Assembly: GCF_900108175.1 (NCBI RefSeq)
Contig: NZ_FNVO01000011.1
Span: 1 to 64,000 of the forward strand
Direction of reading: 5' to 3'
Source of the DNA: Thermomonospora echinospora
Lineage (GTDB): Bacteria; Actinomycetota; Actinomycetes; Streptosporangiales; Streptosporangiaceae
Length of the DNA stretch: 64,000 nt
In this document: in pieces, positions 25,891 to 35,507 of the stretch
Layout: each line of letters starts with the position of its first letter
Numbering within the stretch: the first letter of the stretch is position 1
The notes under the pieces: model-generated
The model's input: only the letters and a program-made list of their open reading frames with translations
Told to the model about the DNA's origin: nothing
The model's database searches: none
Program-made: the position numbers and the translations under genes

Positions 25891-25909
25891 AAGCCAATCG
25901 GGCGACCGC

Positions 25910-28360
25910 TCAGATGGGTGGGAGCAGTGCGGCGAGGGCGGTGGGCAGCGGATGGCCGTCCGTGTGGACGATGCCGAGCCGCTTCGTCGCCCGCGTCAGG
26001 GCGACGAAGAGATCGTTGGCTCCGCGTGGGCCCTCGGCCAGGATCCGGGCGGGCTCCACGACCAGGACGGAGTCGAACTCCAGGCCCTTGGCCTGGCCGA
26101 CCGCCAGCACCACGACCTGGTCACGCAGCTCCGGGTCTTCGCCCGGTTCGGGGGAGGGGACGGCGACCGCCCGCGCCAGCTCGTCCCGCAGGCTTCCCGG
26201 CGTCAGCACCGCAAGGCGTCCCTCGCCCAGTTCCGCGACCTCGGCGGCCACCAGCTCGGCCAGACGTCCGGGCAGTTCACCCGGGGAGACCTCCAGACGC
26301 CACGGGTCCGAGCCGATCTCACGTACCGACACGAGCGTCTCCGCCGCGAGGCGGCCCGACGTCTCCTCGGCGGAGGGGAGCCCATGACCGTCTGCCGGGT
26401 CGTCCCGATGGCCGTTCGGCAGGTCGGGGGCGGTGGTCAGCTCGGCCCGTACGGTGGTGGCGACCTTCAGGAACTCGGCGGGCATCCGGTAGTTGACGGT
26501 GAGCCGCTCCAGGCGCCAGCGGCCCGGGACATGAGGGTCGAGCACCTGTTCCCAGGAGGACGCCCCGGCGGCGTCGCCGGTCTGAGCCAGGTCGCCGACG
26601 AGCGTCATCCAGCGGGTCGGGCAACGCCGGAACAGCAGCCGCCAGGCCATCGGCGACAGCTCCTGCGCCTCGTCCACGATGACGTGCCCGAACGCCCACG
26701 TCCGGTCGGCCGCCGCGCGTTCGGCGGTGGTCCGCGGGTCGTGCTCGTCGTGGCGGCCGGCCAGCATCTCGGCGTCCACCAGGTCGCCCGGCATCAGCGC
26801 GGCCTCCTCGTCGTCCTCCAGGTCGATGGAACGCGAGCCGAACGCGACGTCCAGCACGCCCTGCGCGTAGGCGATCCGGCGGCGGTGGGCCGCCTCCGCC
26901 TGCGCCTTCGCCGCGCGCTCGTCCTCGCCCAGCAACTCGGCGGCCTCGTCGAGCAGCGGAACGTCGGCGGGCGTCCAGGGCGCGGCGGGATCCCGCAGCA
27001 GCAGATCCCGCTCGTCCTGGGTGAGCTCGGGTGCGGCCGAGGCCAGCCGCTCGGCGGAGGAGTACAGGCCGGCCAGCAGCTCCTGTGGGGTCAGCGCGGG
27101 CCACACCTGGTCGAGGGCGGCATGGACGGCGGGGTCGTGCGCGAGTTCCCGCCGGAACGCCGCCACGTCGTCGGCGTCGAACAGGTCGGTGACCTCCTCC
27201 TCGCCGGGCTCCAGACCCAGGTCGGCGAGCACCTCGGGCAGCAGGATGCTCGCGTTGAGCCGGTCGGCGGCCTGGCGGGCGAGCACGTCGAGCAGTTCGC
27301 GGACCACGATCGGCCGGGCCTGGTTGTGCAGCAGCCTCGACCGGCGGGCCAGATCCCGGACGCGTTCGCAGGTGGCCCGGTCGAGGTGCAGTGTGCCCTG
27401 CTCGGCCTTGACCTCCAGGACGTCCGGCGGCACCCACTGCCGGTCGCGCACGGCGGCGGCGACCACGTCCACCATGACGGCTCGGCCCTTGATGGCGGCG
27501 GCCTGTGGGGACTCAGTCCCATCCGCCCGTACCCCGGGGAACAGGCCGCCGATGGTGGACAGCAGCACCCCGGTCTCGCCCAGCGCCGGCAGCACATCCT
27601 CGATGTACCGCAGGAACGTGGTGTTCGGCCCGATGACCAGCACCCCGCGCTTGGCCAGCAGGTCCCGGTACGTGTAGAGCAGGTACGCGGCACGGTGCAG
27701 GGCGACGACGGTCTTGCCGGTGCCGGGGCCGCCCTGGACCACCAGCACGCCCCGGTGCCCGGACCGGATGATGACGTCCTGCTCGGCCTGGATGGTGGCC
27801 ACGATGTCGCCCATCCGGCCGGAGCGGTCGGCGTTGAGCGCCGCCATCAGCGCCGCCTCGCCGATCAGTTCGGTGTCGGCGGGCTGCCCGTCCTCCCGCA
27901 GGTCGAGGATCTCGTCGTTGAGGTCGATGACCTGGCGCCCCTTGGTCCTGATGTGGCGGCGTCGGCGTACGCCGTCGGGGGCGAGTGCGGTGGCCAGATA
28001 GAACGGCCTGGCCGCCGGTGCCCGCCAGTCGAGCAGCAGGGGCTCGGCGTCCTCTTCGGTGTCCTCGCCGTCCTCGGCGGGCAGGCCGATCCGGCCGACG
28101 TAGCGGCTGGGCCCGTCGCGGAAGTCGAGCCGGCCGAAGCACAGCCCCTGCTCGGCCGCCGCCAGCCGGGCCAGCCGCTCGGTGTGGCGGGCGGCGGTGG
28201 CCTCGCGCTCCCACAGCTCCGTGGCGGTGCCGTCGGAGTGCCTCAGCGTGCCCGCCAGCCGGGCCGAGGCCTGCTCCCGGAGCCCGTCCAGCCGCCGGTA
28301 GAGCCGCGACACGTACGCCTGCTCGCGCTCCATTTCGGCATTCGACAATTTCTCCTCCAT
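25910..28360 (-). CDS. helR: HelD/HelR-type RNA polymerase-recycling ATPase
   Basis: An 816-residue UvrD-like superfamily 1 ATPase of the HelD family. The N-terminal coiled coil (MEREQAYVSRLYRRLDGLREQASARL) is the arm that enters RNA polymerase. Walker A is GGPGTGKT (residues 210-217); later motifs are VIVDEAQELSPMAWRLL, GDLAQ, LTVNYRMP and VGQAKGLEFDSVLVVEP, ending FVALTRATKRL. Actinobacterial HelR removes stalled or rifamycin-bound polymerase and gives tolerance; that role is known for the family and inferred here. The start is uncertain: ATG 28360 has no ribosome site and may be leaderless, or ATG 28333 could be used. Confidence 0.87.
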   Translation of the reverse strand: MEEKLSNAEMEREQAYVSRLYRRLDGLREQASARLAGTLRHSDGTATELWEREATAARHTERLARLAAAEQGLCFGRLDFRDGPSRYVGRIGLPAEDGEDTEEDAEPLLLDWRAPAARPFYLATALAPDGVRRRRHIRTKGRQVIDLNDEILDLREDGQPADTELIGEAALMAALNADRSGRMGDIVATIQAEQDVIIRSGHRGVLVVQGGPGTGKTVVALHRAAYLLYTYRDLLAKRGVLVIGPNTTFLRYIEDVLPALGETGVLLSTIGGLFPGVRADGTESPQAAAIKGRAVMVDVVAAAVRDRQWVPPDVLEVKAEQGTLHLDRATCERVRDLARRSRLLHNQARPIVVRELLDVLARQAADRLNASILLPEVLADLGLEPGEEEVTDLFDADDVAAFRRELAHDPAVHAALDQVWPALTPQELLAGLYSSAERLASAAPELTQDERDLLLRDPAAPWTPADVPLLDEAAELLGEDERAAKAQAEAAHRRRIAYAQGVLDVAFGSRSIDLEDDEEAALMPGDLVDAEMLAGRHDEHDPRTTAERAAADRTWAFGHVIVDEAQELSPMAWRLLFRRCPTRWMTLVGDLAQTGDAAGASSWEQVLDPHVPGRWRLERLTVNYRMPAEFLKVATTVRAELTTAPDLPNGHRDDPADGHGLPSAEETSGRLAAETLVSVREIGSDPWRLEVSPGELPGRLAELVAAEVAELGEGRLAVLTPGSLRDELARAVAVPSPEPGEDPELRDQVVVLAVGQAKGLEFDSVLVVEPARILAEGPRGANDLFVALTRATKRLGIVHTDGHPLPTALAALLPPI

Positions 28361-28375
28361 CTGCTATAATGGAGA

Positions 28376-28395
28376 CAGAGGATTTGAATCCTCTG
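28376..28395. promoter_or_regulatory. perfect palindrome upstream of HelR gene
   Basis: CAGAGGATT, TG, AATCCTCTG: nine-base arms, 16 bases upstream of the HelR ATG. A TGCTATAAT (28362-28370), an extended -10 on the plus strand, and an ATTATA-like -10 on the minus strand overlap next to it. The site may be an operator or a leader hairpin. It does not look like the rifamycin-associated element as I remember it. Confidence 0.5.
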
Positions 28396-28605
28396 AATAT
28401 GGCGACGAAATAACGAGAATATCCCGCCGTGTTGTTCCCGGCGGCCCAAAAGGGGCGTCGTCGCCGTGGCCGATCGCCGCACAGCAGCTCTTACCAGGGC
28501 AAATGCTGTTCGTCCGGTTCCGGCCAGCTGGCTCGGCGACACGAAGGTAAAGCCCGGCCCGTCGAGTCGAATACCAGTTCGATCATCCGATAGGGTCCGG
28601 TGCGC

Positions 28606-28842
28606 ATGGGCCACCTGTACAACGAGTCGATCGATGCCGAGACGGACCCTTCAGGGCGGCTCACCGCCTATCGGTGGCGCGGACTGCGCTACACCGTCCA
28701 CCAGGTCCTGAAGGCGTACGGCCCGGAGGAGGACGTCCGCGTCTACCGCGTCAGAGTGAGCGGCGAGGACGAGGCCGTCGCGGTAGCCGAACTCGCCCGC
28801 GACGCCGACCGGTGGCGGTTGCGCCACCTGTTCTCCGCCTGA
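28606..28842 (+). CDS. small hypothetical protein (DUF6504-like)
   Basis: A 78-residue protein: MGHLYNESIDAETDPSGRLTAYRWRGLRYTVHQVL, then DVRVYRVRVSGEDEAVAVAELARDADRWRLRHLFSA. The RWRGLRYTVHQVL segment and C-terminal beta strands resemble the small actinobacterial DUF6504 proteins; this is from memory. GTG 28600 is an alternative start two codons earlier. It is divergent from the HelR gene and followed by a strong terminator. Confidence 0.6.
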   Translation: MGHLYNESIDAETDPSGRLTAYRWRGLRYTVHQVLKAYGPEEDVRVYRVRVSGEDEAVAVAELARDADRWRLRHLFSA

Positions 28843-28849
28843 CCACGAC

Positions 28850-28887
28850 GGCCTCGGGAACGCCCGTCGAGGTGCGTTCCCGAGGCC
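28850..28887. terminator. bidirectional terminator hairpin
   Basis: GGCCTCGGGAACGC, a ten-base loop, GCGTTCCCGAGGCC: perfect 14-base arms between the convergent gene ends at 28842 and 29019. No T-run, as is common in high-GC actinomycetes. Confidence 0.75.
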
Positions 28888-29018
28888 ATGCTTCCCGATG
28901 GCCGGCGAGCCCGACCGCCTCCCCGTCCGGTACGCGTGGACTGCCGGGCAGCCCCTCGGCGGTCCGGCGTCGGTGCCTGGGCCGGACCCGGTTCGGGGAA
29001 GTCCCGCCCGGTCGGGGG

Positions 29019-30182
29019 CTACCGGGTGAGTGTGCGGAAGAACTCCCGGATATCGCCGGCCAGCAGGTCCGGGGCTTCCAAAGCGGCGAAGTGACCGCCG
29101 CGGTCGAACTCCGACCAGTGCACGATGTTGTGGGCCTTCTCGGCGAAGCGCCGGATGGACACGTCGGTGGTGAAGACCGCGACCCCGGTCGGCACGGGCG
29201 AACGCCCGCTCGGAGCCCACATGGCCGGGTCGTTGAACCGCTCGTAGTAGGTGTGGGCGGCCGAGCCCGCGGTCCCGGTGAACCAGTAGACGCCGACATC
29301 GGTGAGGATCCGGTCGCGGTCGACGGCGTCCTCGGGCAGGTCGGCGGCCGGGTCGGTCCAGTCCTTGAACTTCTCGACGATCCACGCCAGTTGCCCGGCC
29401 GGCGAGTCGGTCAGCGAGTGCGCGAGGGTCTGCGGCCGGGTGCCCTGCAACTGCAGATAGGCGCCCATCTTCTCCTGCCACTGCTTCATCAGGGCCAGCC
29501 GTTCGCGCTCGGCCCCGGTCAGCGCGGCCATGTCGGCCGGGTCCCCGGTCGGGAACGTGACGAGCGCGTTCACATGGACGCCAATGACGTGCTCCGGGGC
29601 GACCCGGCCCATCAGCGGGGCGACGAACGCGCCCACGTCCCCGCCCTGCACCCCGTACCGCTCGTACCCCAGTCGGGACATCAGCTCGGTGAGCGCGGTG
29701 GCGGTGCGTCCATCCGTCCAACCAGGACCGGGCAGGGGGCCGGAGAATCCGTAGCCGGGCAGGGACGGGATGACCAGGTGGAACGCGTCGGCGGGGTCGC
29801 CGCCGTGCGTGGCCGGGTCGGTGAGCGGCCCGATCAGGTCCGTGAACTCCACGACCGAGCCGGGCCAGCCGTGCAGCAGCATCAGCGGGGTGGCCTCGGG
29901 CTCGGGCGAGCGCACGTGCAGGAAATGCACGCCCGCCCCGTCGATGGTGGTGGTGAACTGGGGGAGGTCGTTCAGCGCGGCCTCGTGGACGCGCCAGTCG
30001 TAGTCCCCGGCCCAGTACTCGGCCAGCTCCCGCAGGTAGGCGGTGGGCACCCCGCGCTCCCAGCCGGTGCCCGGCAGGTCGGCGGCCCATCGGGTGCGGG
30101 CCAGGCGCTCGCGGAGATCGTCGATGTCGGCCTGCGGGATCTCGATGCGGAACGGGCGGATGGCGGTGTCGTTCGTCGTCAT
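29019..30182 (-). CDS. epoxide hydrolase family alpha/beta hydrolase
   Basis: A 387-residue epoxide hydrolase. Residues 8-110 are the EHN domain ([25 protein letters not shown]). Then [17 protein letters not shown] (oxyanion loop) and [12 protein letters not shown] (nucleophile elbow, Asp) follow, with [18 protein letters not shown] supplying cap tyrosines and [15 protein letters not shown] the catalytic His. It opens epoxides to diols in the cytosol. It is divergent from a WYL-type regulator 63 bases away, which probably controls it. Confidence 0.9.
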   Translation of the reverse strand: MTTNDTAIRPFRIEIPQADIDDLRERLARTRWAADLPGTGWERGVPTAYLRELAEYWAGDYDWRVHEAALNDLPQFTTTIDGAGVHFLHVRSPEPEATPLMLLHGWPGSVVEFTDLIGPLTDPATHGGDPADAFHLVIPSLPGYGFSGPLPGPGWTDGRTATALTELMSRLGYERYGVQGGDVGAFVAPLMGRVAPEHVIGVHVNALVTFPTGDPADMAALTGAERERLALMKQWQEKMGAYLQLQGTRPQTLAHSLTDSPAGQLAWIVEKFKDWTDPAADLPEDAVDRDRILTDVGVYWFTGTAGSAAHTYYERFNDPAMWAPSGRSPVPTGVAVFTTDVSIRRFAEKAHNIVHWSEFDRGGHFAALEAPDLLAGDIREFFRTLTR

Positions 30183-30245
30183 GCCCCTGACGCTAGGAAC
30201 GATTGGTGACAGGTCCCGGCACCGATCGACGACAGAATCTCCTTC

Positions 30246-31229
30246 ATGCTGGAAACCTCGGCGAGGCTGTTGCGCTTGCTGTCCCTGCTCCAGTCACGCC
30301 GCGACTGGACCGGCGCCGAACTGGCCGAACGCCTGGACGTGGGATTGCGGACGATACGGCGCGACATCGACCGCCTGCGCGACCTCGGCTATCCGGTCGA
30401 CGCGACCCCCGGTGTCGCAGGCGGCTACCGGCTCGGCGCCGGAGCGGCCCTGCCTCCGCTGCTCCTAGACGACGAGGAGGCCGTGGCCACGGCGATCAGC
30501 CTCCGCGCCGCCGCCACGGGTCCGGTGGCCGGCCTGGCGGAACCGGCCGTACGAGCACTGGCCAAGCTGGAACAGGTGCTTCCGTCCAGGCTGCGGCACC
30601 GGGTGACCGCGCTCCAGGCGGCCACCGTTCCGCTGACCGGCCCGGCGGGCGGGGATGAGGCGGTGGACCCCGGGCTGCTGGCCGCGATGGCGGCCGCCTG
30701 CCGGGACCACCGGCGGCTGCGGCTGCGCTACCGGGGCAGGGACGGCTCCACCACCTTGCGGACGCTGGAACCGCATCGCCTGGTGCACACGCCGCGCCGC
30801 TGGTACCTGCTGGCCTGGGACGTCGACCGCGAGGACTGGCGGACGTTCCGGGTCGACCGGTTCGACGGTCCGCCGGGTCCGCCGGGCGCGCGCTTCACCG
30901 CCCGCACACCACCGGACGAGGACGTCGCCGGGTACGTGTCGCGCTCCATCTCGTCGGCTCCGTACCGCTACCGGGCGCGAGTCCTCATGCACGGGCCGAT
31001 CGAGGAGGTCGGCCGGCACGCCTCCCCCACGGCAGGACGGCTGGAGGCGGTCGACGCTGACACCTGCATCCTGCACACCGGCTCCGACTCCCTGGAGGAG
31101 CTGGCGATCTACATCAGCGCCAAGGGCTTCGACTTCGAGGTCCTCGACCCTCCCGAACTCACCGGCGTCCTGCGTGCGATGTCCGACCGCCTGCGCCGAG
31201 CCGCGAACGCCTCGCGTCCCTCCCCATGA
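30246..31229 (+). CDS. YafY-family HTH/WYL transcriptional regulator
   Basis: A 327-residue regulator. Residues 1-60 form an HTH_11/DeoR-like winged helix: [47 protein letters not shown]. The middle is a WYL domain ([33 protein letters not shown]), which in other proteins binds nucleotides or single-stranded nucleic acid. A WCX-like C-terminus ends in [16 protein letters not shown]. It is divergent from the epoxide hydrolase gene and is its likely regulator. Confidence 0.88.
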   Translation: MLETSARLLRLLSLLQSRRDWTGAELAERLDVGLRTIRRDIDRLRDLGYPVDATPGVAGGYRLGAGAALPPLLLDDEEAVATAISLRAAATGPVAGLAEPAVRALAKLEQVLPSRLRHRVTALQAATVPLTGPAGGDEAVDPGLLAAMAAACRDHRRLRLRYRGRDGSTTLRTLEPHRLVHTPRRWYLLAWDVDREDWRTFRVDRFDGPPGPPGARFTARTPPDEDVAGYVSRSISSAPYRYRARVLMHGPIEEVGRHASPTAGRLEAVDADTCILHTGSDSLEELAIYISAKGFDFEVLDPPELTGVLRAMSDRLRRAANASRPSP

Positions 31230-31313
31230 GCCACCGACGATCCGTGGTCACGTGCACGGCCCGGCCTCGTGCGCCGGCCGCCCGTGCCGGATCGCGGCCT
31301 CCCGGAGAGGGCG

Positions 31314-32183
31314 TCAGGCCAGGTCGCCGAGCTGTTCGACCTCTTCGGGGGTCAGCGAGATGGTGGCGGCGGCGACGTTCTCCTCAAGGTGGGCGACCCG
31401 GGACGTACCGGGGATGGGCAGCATGACGGGGGACCGGTGCAACAGCCAGGCCAGCGCCAGTTGCGCCGGGGTGACCCCGTGCCGGGCCGCGGCCTCGGCC
31501 AGCCTGCCGCCGGGCTCGGCCAGCTTGCCGGTGGCCAGCGGGAACCAGGGGATGAACCCCATGTCGTGCCGCTCGCAGTACTCCAGCACCGGCTCGGCCT
31601 GACGGTGCGAGAGGTTGTAGAGGTTCTGCACGGAGGCGATCTCCACGATCCGCCGGGCGGCCTCGATCTCCTCCACATCGACCTCCGACAGCCCGATGTG
31701 CCGGATCTTGCCCTCGTCGCGCATGTCGCGCAGCACGCCGAGCTGGTCCTCCAGCGGCACCTCGGGGTCGATCCGGTGCAGCTGGTACAGGTCGATGCGC
31801 TCCAGCCGCAACCGGCGCAGGCTCATCTCCACGCACTGGCGCAGATACTCCGGCCGCCCCACCGGCTGCCAGATGTTCGGCCCCTGCCGGGTGAAGCCGC
31901 CCTTGGTGGCGATCACCAGATCCTCGGGATACGGGTACAGCGCCTCGGCGATCAGGTCCTCGCTGACGAACGGGCCGTAGGAGTCGGCCGTGTCGATCAG
32001 CGACACACCGAGCTCGACGGCGCGGCGCAGCACCCGGATCGCCTCGTCACGGTCGGCGGGCTCGCCCCACACCCCGGATCCGGTGATCCGCATCGCGCCG
32101 AAGCCGAGTCGGCGCACCCGCAGGTCACCGCCGATGGCGAACTCGCCGCTCTGCGCGGCGGGACGCTCGGTCAACTCTGTCAT
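31314..32183 (-). CDS. aldo/keto reductase
   Basis: A 289-residue aldo/keto reductase, a NADPH-dependent TIM-barrel enzyme reducing carbonyls. The catalytic set is visible: Asp and Tyr in [10 protein letters not shown], Lys in LVIATKGG, His in [34 protein letters not shown] is the cofactor-binding segment near the C-terminus. The start is ATG 32183 without a strong ribosome site. A 20-base tandem repeat lies about 35 bases upstream and may affect its expression. Confidence 0.9.
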   Translation of the reverse strand: MTELTERPAAQSGEFAIGGDLRVRRLGFGAMRITGSGVWGEPADRDEAIRVLRRAVELGVSLIDTADSYGPFVSEDLIAEALYPYPEDLVIATKGGFTRQGPNIWQPVGRPEYLRQCVEMSLRRLRLERIDLYQLHRIDPEVPLEDQLGVLRDMRDEGKIRHIGLSEVDVEEIEAARRIVEIASVQNLYNLSHRQAEPVLEYCERHDMGFIPWFPLATGKLAEPGGRLAEAAARHGVTPAQLALAWLLHRSPVMLPIPGTSRVAHLEENVAAATISLTPEEVEQLGDLA

Positions 32184-32217
32184 CTCTCTCCGCCCCCTGC
32201 CTCGGCCCCGCGAACGG

Positions 32218-32257
32218 GGAAGATCATCAGTGTTACAGGAAGATCATCAGTGTTGCA
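32218..32257. repeat. 20-base direct tandem repeat upstream of aldo/keto reductase gene
   Basis: Two adjacent copies of GGAAGATCATCAGTGTTRCA (32218-32237 and 32238-32257) differing at one position. They lie in the promoter region of the minus-strand gene starting at 32183 and could be regulator sites. Confidence 0.7.
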
Positions 32258-32482
32258 GCCCGTGGACGGAGGACCACCGTCCACCCCGCCCGGACGGACG
32301 GCAACACCGGACGTTATGGGCTTCCCCCGGCAGCGAGGAGGTATCGCCTCAAGCGGCGATGACCGGGAGGCGCGGGAGGGCGCGGTCCGGCTGACATTGG
32401 TGCCCGGCATGTCCGGAGTGCGAGTGTTGGTGCTCGCCGTTCTCGCGCTGCGACGGGGTCCGTCCCCGGCTGGAGGTCGTCC

Positions 32483-33481
32483 GTGAGCCGCCGTGGCTGG
32501 GTGCTGTTCGCCCTGATGAGCGTGATCTGGGGCATCCCCTATTTGATGATCAAGGTAGCGGTGGAGGGCGTCTCGGCGCCCGTGCTGGTGTTCGCGCGGA
32601 CCGCGGTCGGCGCGGCGGTGCTGCTGCCGCTGGCGCTGCACGCGCACGGCCCGCGTGAGCTGCGGGACCTGCTGCGCCGGTACTGGCTGCCGATGCTGCT
32701 GTTCTCCGTCGTGGAGATCCTCGCCCCGTGGCTGCTGCTGGCGGACGCCGAGCGGGTGCTGACCAGCTCGATGACCGGGCTGCTGATCGCCGTCTCCCCC
32801 GTCGTCTCGGTGCTGATCGTCCGGCTGACCGGCGGCGCCGAACGGCTCGGCGCCTGGCAGTGGGCCGGCCTGGCGGTCGGGTTCGGCGGCGTCACCGTGC
32901 TGGCCGCCCCCGAACTCGGCGGCGGGGACACCTGGTCGATCATGGAGGTGCTGCTGACCGCCTGCGGCTACGCCCTCGGCACGCTCATCACCGCCCGCTG
33001 GCTCAAGGACGTCCCGGCGCTGCCGATGACCGCGCTGTGCCTGACCTTCGCAGCCCTGGTCTACACGCCTCCGGCGGTGATGACCTGGCCGGACGCGGTG
33101 CCGTCCGGACGGGTGCTGGCGGCCCTGGCGGGCCTGGCGCTGATCTGCACGGCGCTGGCCTTCCTGGTGTTCTTCGCCCTGATCAGGGAGGTGGGGCCGT
33201 CCCGGGCGCTGGTGTTCACCTACGTCAACCCGGCCGTGGCGGTGCTGGCGGGTGTACTCCTGCTCGGCGAGCCCCTCACCGTCACCATCGTCGTCTCGTT
33301 CGTACTGATCCTCGGCGGGTCGATCCTGGCCATGACCCGCCGGCCGGACCCGGACACCACCGACCCGCAGCCGGAGCCCCGGGCCGCGGCCCCCGAGGCG
33401 GCGATCTCCGCAACGGCGACTTCCGAGCACGTGGACTCCGAGAATGGGGGTTCCGAGGCGGTGGACTCCGAGACCCGCTGA
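32483..33481 (+). CDS. EamA/DMT family transporter
   Basis: A 332-residue ten-helix drug/metabolite transporter with two EamA repeats. The start GWVLFALMSVIWGIPYLMIKVAVEGVSAPVLVFARTAVGA is typical, with the second repeat from WSIMEVLLTACGYALGTLI and the conserved SRALVFTYVNPAVAVLAGVLLLGEPLT near the end. The last 45 residues are hydrophilic, with Ser/Glu/Asp-rich triads (VDSENGGSEAVDSE). GTG 32483 is the likely start. Substrate unknown. Confidence 0.88.
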   Translation: MSRRGWVLFALMSVIWGIPYLMIKVAVEGVSAPVLVFARTAVGAAVLLPLALHAHGPRELRDLLRRYWLPMLLFSVVEILAPWLLLADAERVLTSSMTGLLIAVSPVVSVLIVRLTGGAERLGAWQWAGLAVGFGGVTVLAAPELGGGDTWSIMEVLLTACGYALGTLITARWLKDVPALPMTALCLTFAALVYTPPAVMTWPDAVPSGRVLAALAGLALICTALAFLVFFALIREVGPSRALVFTYVNPAVAVLAGVLLLGEPLTVTIVVSFVLILGGSILAMTRRPDPDTTDPQPEPRAAAPEAAISATATSEHVDSENGGSEAVDSETR

Positions 33482-33578
33482 CGGTCGTCCGGCCCGGCGT
33501 CGATGGCCGCAGTAAGTCTCGTCGACGTCGGACCGCCGGGTTCGCCGACGGCGCCGGGCCCGCCGGCGGGGGACGTGG

Positions 33579-34370
33579 TCAGCGTTTGGTGCGCTGGCCC
33601 TTGGCCAGGGCGCGGGTGACCTCGGCTCCGCCGAAGTGGCGTTGCACGAAGGCGTTCAGGCCGGGGGAGACCTGGGCGACCAGGACGCCGAGCCGCAGGC
33701 CCAGCGGGGCCACGTCGACCTCGGCCCGGTTGCGCTCGACGGCCCTGATCGTCGCTCGCGCCACGTCCTGCGGTGAACGGGTGCCGACGCCGCGCGGCAG
33801 GGTGACGTTCGCGTCGGCGAACATCCCCGCCTCGCGGATGAACCCGGGGAAGACGGTGGAGACCCCCACGCCGCGGGGCCGCAGCTCCTCCCGCAGCGCC
33901 AGCGCGAAACCGCGCATCCCGAACTTGGTGGCGTTGTAGAGGGACGCCCCGCCCGACGCCGACTTGCCCGACAGCGAGGAGATGAACACCAGGTGGCCGC
34001 GGCCTCGTTCGGCCATCCGTTCCCCGGCCAGCCGCGCCATCACGATGGGGGCCCGCAGGTTGACGTCGAGCGCCCGGTCGATCTCGCCGACCGTGAAGTC
34101 CGGCAGCCGCCCGGAGGCGGGCAGCGCGGCGTTGGCGACCAGGATGTCGATCTCGCCGGCCCGGTCGAGCAGGTCCCCGATGACCGACCGGTCGGTCAGG
34201 TCGGCCACGACGGCCCGGCCGCCGAGCCGCTCGGCGAGCGGCTCCAGCACGTCGGCGCGCCGCCCGGTGAGTATCACGTGCGCGCCTCGGGCGGCGAACG
34301 CGGCGGCCAGCGCCTGCCCAATCCCACCGCTCGCTCCGGTCAGCAGCACCCTCGCACCACGGACGTCCAT
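33579..34370 (-). CDS. SDR family oxidoreductase
   Basis: A 263-residue short-chain dehydrogenase. TGASGGIGQALA binds the cofactor and LTGRRADVLEPL suggests NADP. NAALP, then ISSLSGKSASGGASLYNATKFGMRGFA (S...YxxxK) and VFPGFIREAGM are present. The C-terminal part LGVLVAQVSPGLNAFVQRHFGG resembles membrane-associating SDRs. ATG 34370 starts the motif-bearing domain directly; an in-frame start at 34415 would add 15 residues. No neighbour points to its substrate. Confidence 0.87.
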   Translation of the reverse strand: MDVRGARVLLTGASGGIGQALAAAFAARGAHVILTGRRADVLEPLAERLGGRAVVADLTDRSVIGDLLDRAGEIDILVANAALPASGRLPDFTVGEIDRALDVNLRAPIVMARLAGERMAERGRGHLVFISSLSGKSASGGASLYNATKFGMRGFALALREELRPRGVGVSTVFPGFIREAGMFADANVTLPRGVGTRSPQDVARATIRAVERNRAEVDVAPLGLRLGVLVAQVSPGLNAFVQRHFGGAEVTRALAKGQRTKR

Positions 34371-34448
34371 GGCCGCGATGATCGCACCGTCACCGCACCG
34401 GACGCCAGACGACACCGCCCGGTGTCAAAAGCCGCTCAAGGACGCGGC

Positions 34449-35180
34449 TCAAAACCCTATTCGCCAGAACAGCAGAATGAGCCCGGACAGCGTCAGCCCG
34501 GCGACGCCCAGCGCGGTACAACCCAGGAAGAACGACAATGCGCAACCGAGCGCGATCACCGCGGTGACGGCCAGCATGGTCCAGCCCCCGGGGCGCCGGT
34601 CGGCTGCATCGTCCATCTCCGCCTGCGACTCGCCCGGACCCCCGGCCTCCTCCCTCATCCCGTCCGGCCCCTTGACCTCCGCCCTCAACTCGTCCGGACC
34701 CTTGGGTCCTGTTCCGCGCTTGCCAGGGCTTCCGGGAACCGTTCCGCGTCTGTCCAGGCTTTCGGGATCCGCTCTGAGCTCGTCCGGGCTTCCAGACTCT
34801 GTCCCGAGCTCGTCCAGGCCTCCGGAACCTGCCCCGAGCTCCTCCAGGCTCCCGGGATTTGCCCCAGGCTCGTCCGGGCTTCCGGAATTTGCCGCGAGTC
34901 CGTCTGGGCTTTCGGGATCCGCCCCCGGCTCAGGTCCTCGTCCAAGCTCATCCGGGCGTTGGGGGCCCGTTCCAGGGGAGCCCTCCGCCACCGTATCCGG
35001 CCGCCGACCGCTCGTACTCCCCCGGCTCCCTCGGCTCCGCCGCGGATCATCGGCCGGCTCGGGCCCGTCCGTGCCCGCGGCCTCGGACCAGAGGTCGTCC
35101 GCGCCGCCGGTCTCCGGCGGCGCGGCCGACGGCCCCCGCAGCTCACGCTCCCAGAGGTCGAAGTCGTCCTGTACGCCCAT
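34449..35180 (-). CDS. acidic repeat protein with two C-terminal membrane helices
   Basis: A 243-residue protein not matched to any family. It begins MGVQDDFDLWERELRGPSAAPPE. Residues about 75-190 are degenerate 12-13 residue repeats around SPDELRADPES and SPDEPGANPGS, rich in Pro, Gly, Glu and Asp. The end has two hydrophobic segments: GWTMLAVTAVIALGCALSFFLG and ALGVAGLTLSGLILLFWRIGF. GGGAGT precedes the ATG. The topology suggests a cytoplasmic disordered tail on a membrane hairpin. Confidence 0.7.
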   Translation of the reverse strand: MGVQDDFDLWERELRGPSAAPPETGGADDLWSEAAGTDGPEPADDPRRSRGSRGSTSGRRPDTVAEGSPGTGPQRPDELGRGPEPGADPESPDGLAANSGSPDEPGANPGSLEELGAGSGGLDELGTESGSPDELRADPESLDRRGTVPGSPGKRGTGPKGPDELRAEVKGPDGMREEAGGPGESQAEMDDAADRRPGGWTMLAVTAVIALGCALSFFLGCTALGVAGLTLSGLILLFWRIGF

Positions 35181-35387
35181 GGGACTCCCTGACCGTCGCA
35201 CGGACACTTCCCGTAATCTCCATCATCAGACTTTCCCGTCCTGATGGCCACGCCAGGTCCGGCACAGGGGGCGAAATTGGGTGACGGGGTGCGGAGCCGG
35301 CCGTCCCGGTTGCTAGGCTGCGGAGAGCCCGTGGAAGCGGCCACTTGCCGTCCTGGGCGCAAATCGTCGAGGTGAAGAGGTCCCACC

Positions 35388-35507
35388 ATGAAGAAGCTGA
35401 TTGTTCTCGCTGTCATCGCTCTCGGCGGCCTGGTGGTGTGGCGCCGTCTGCAGCAGGACCGTGCCGAGCTGGACCTGTGGACCGAGGCCACGTCCTCCGA
35501 CAGCTGA
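35388..35507 (+). CDS. DLW-39 family protein
   Basis: A 39-residue protein, MKKLIVLAVIALGGLVVW then RRLQQDRAELDLWTEATSSDS. It matches the DLW-39 family in exact length, in the N-terminal membrane helix and in the DLW motif near residues 29-31. Its function is unknown. In actinobacteria this gene usually lies between gyrA and the Ile/Ala tRNA genes close to oriC, and here it lies 1.6 kb before tRNA-Ala. AGAGG precedes the ATG. Confidence 0.88.
   Translation: MKKLIVLAVIALGGLVVWRRLQQDRAELDLWTEATSSDS

Noticed and set aside
25952-28369. 805-residue plus-strand open frame opposite HelR
   Set aside because: Antisense shadow of a well-conserved gene with all helicase motifs on the other strand.
28376-28395. 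Rifamycin-associated element upstream of HelR
   Set aside because: The palindrome is AT-containing and does not resemble the GC-rich element I remember; kept only as an unassigned palindrome.
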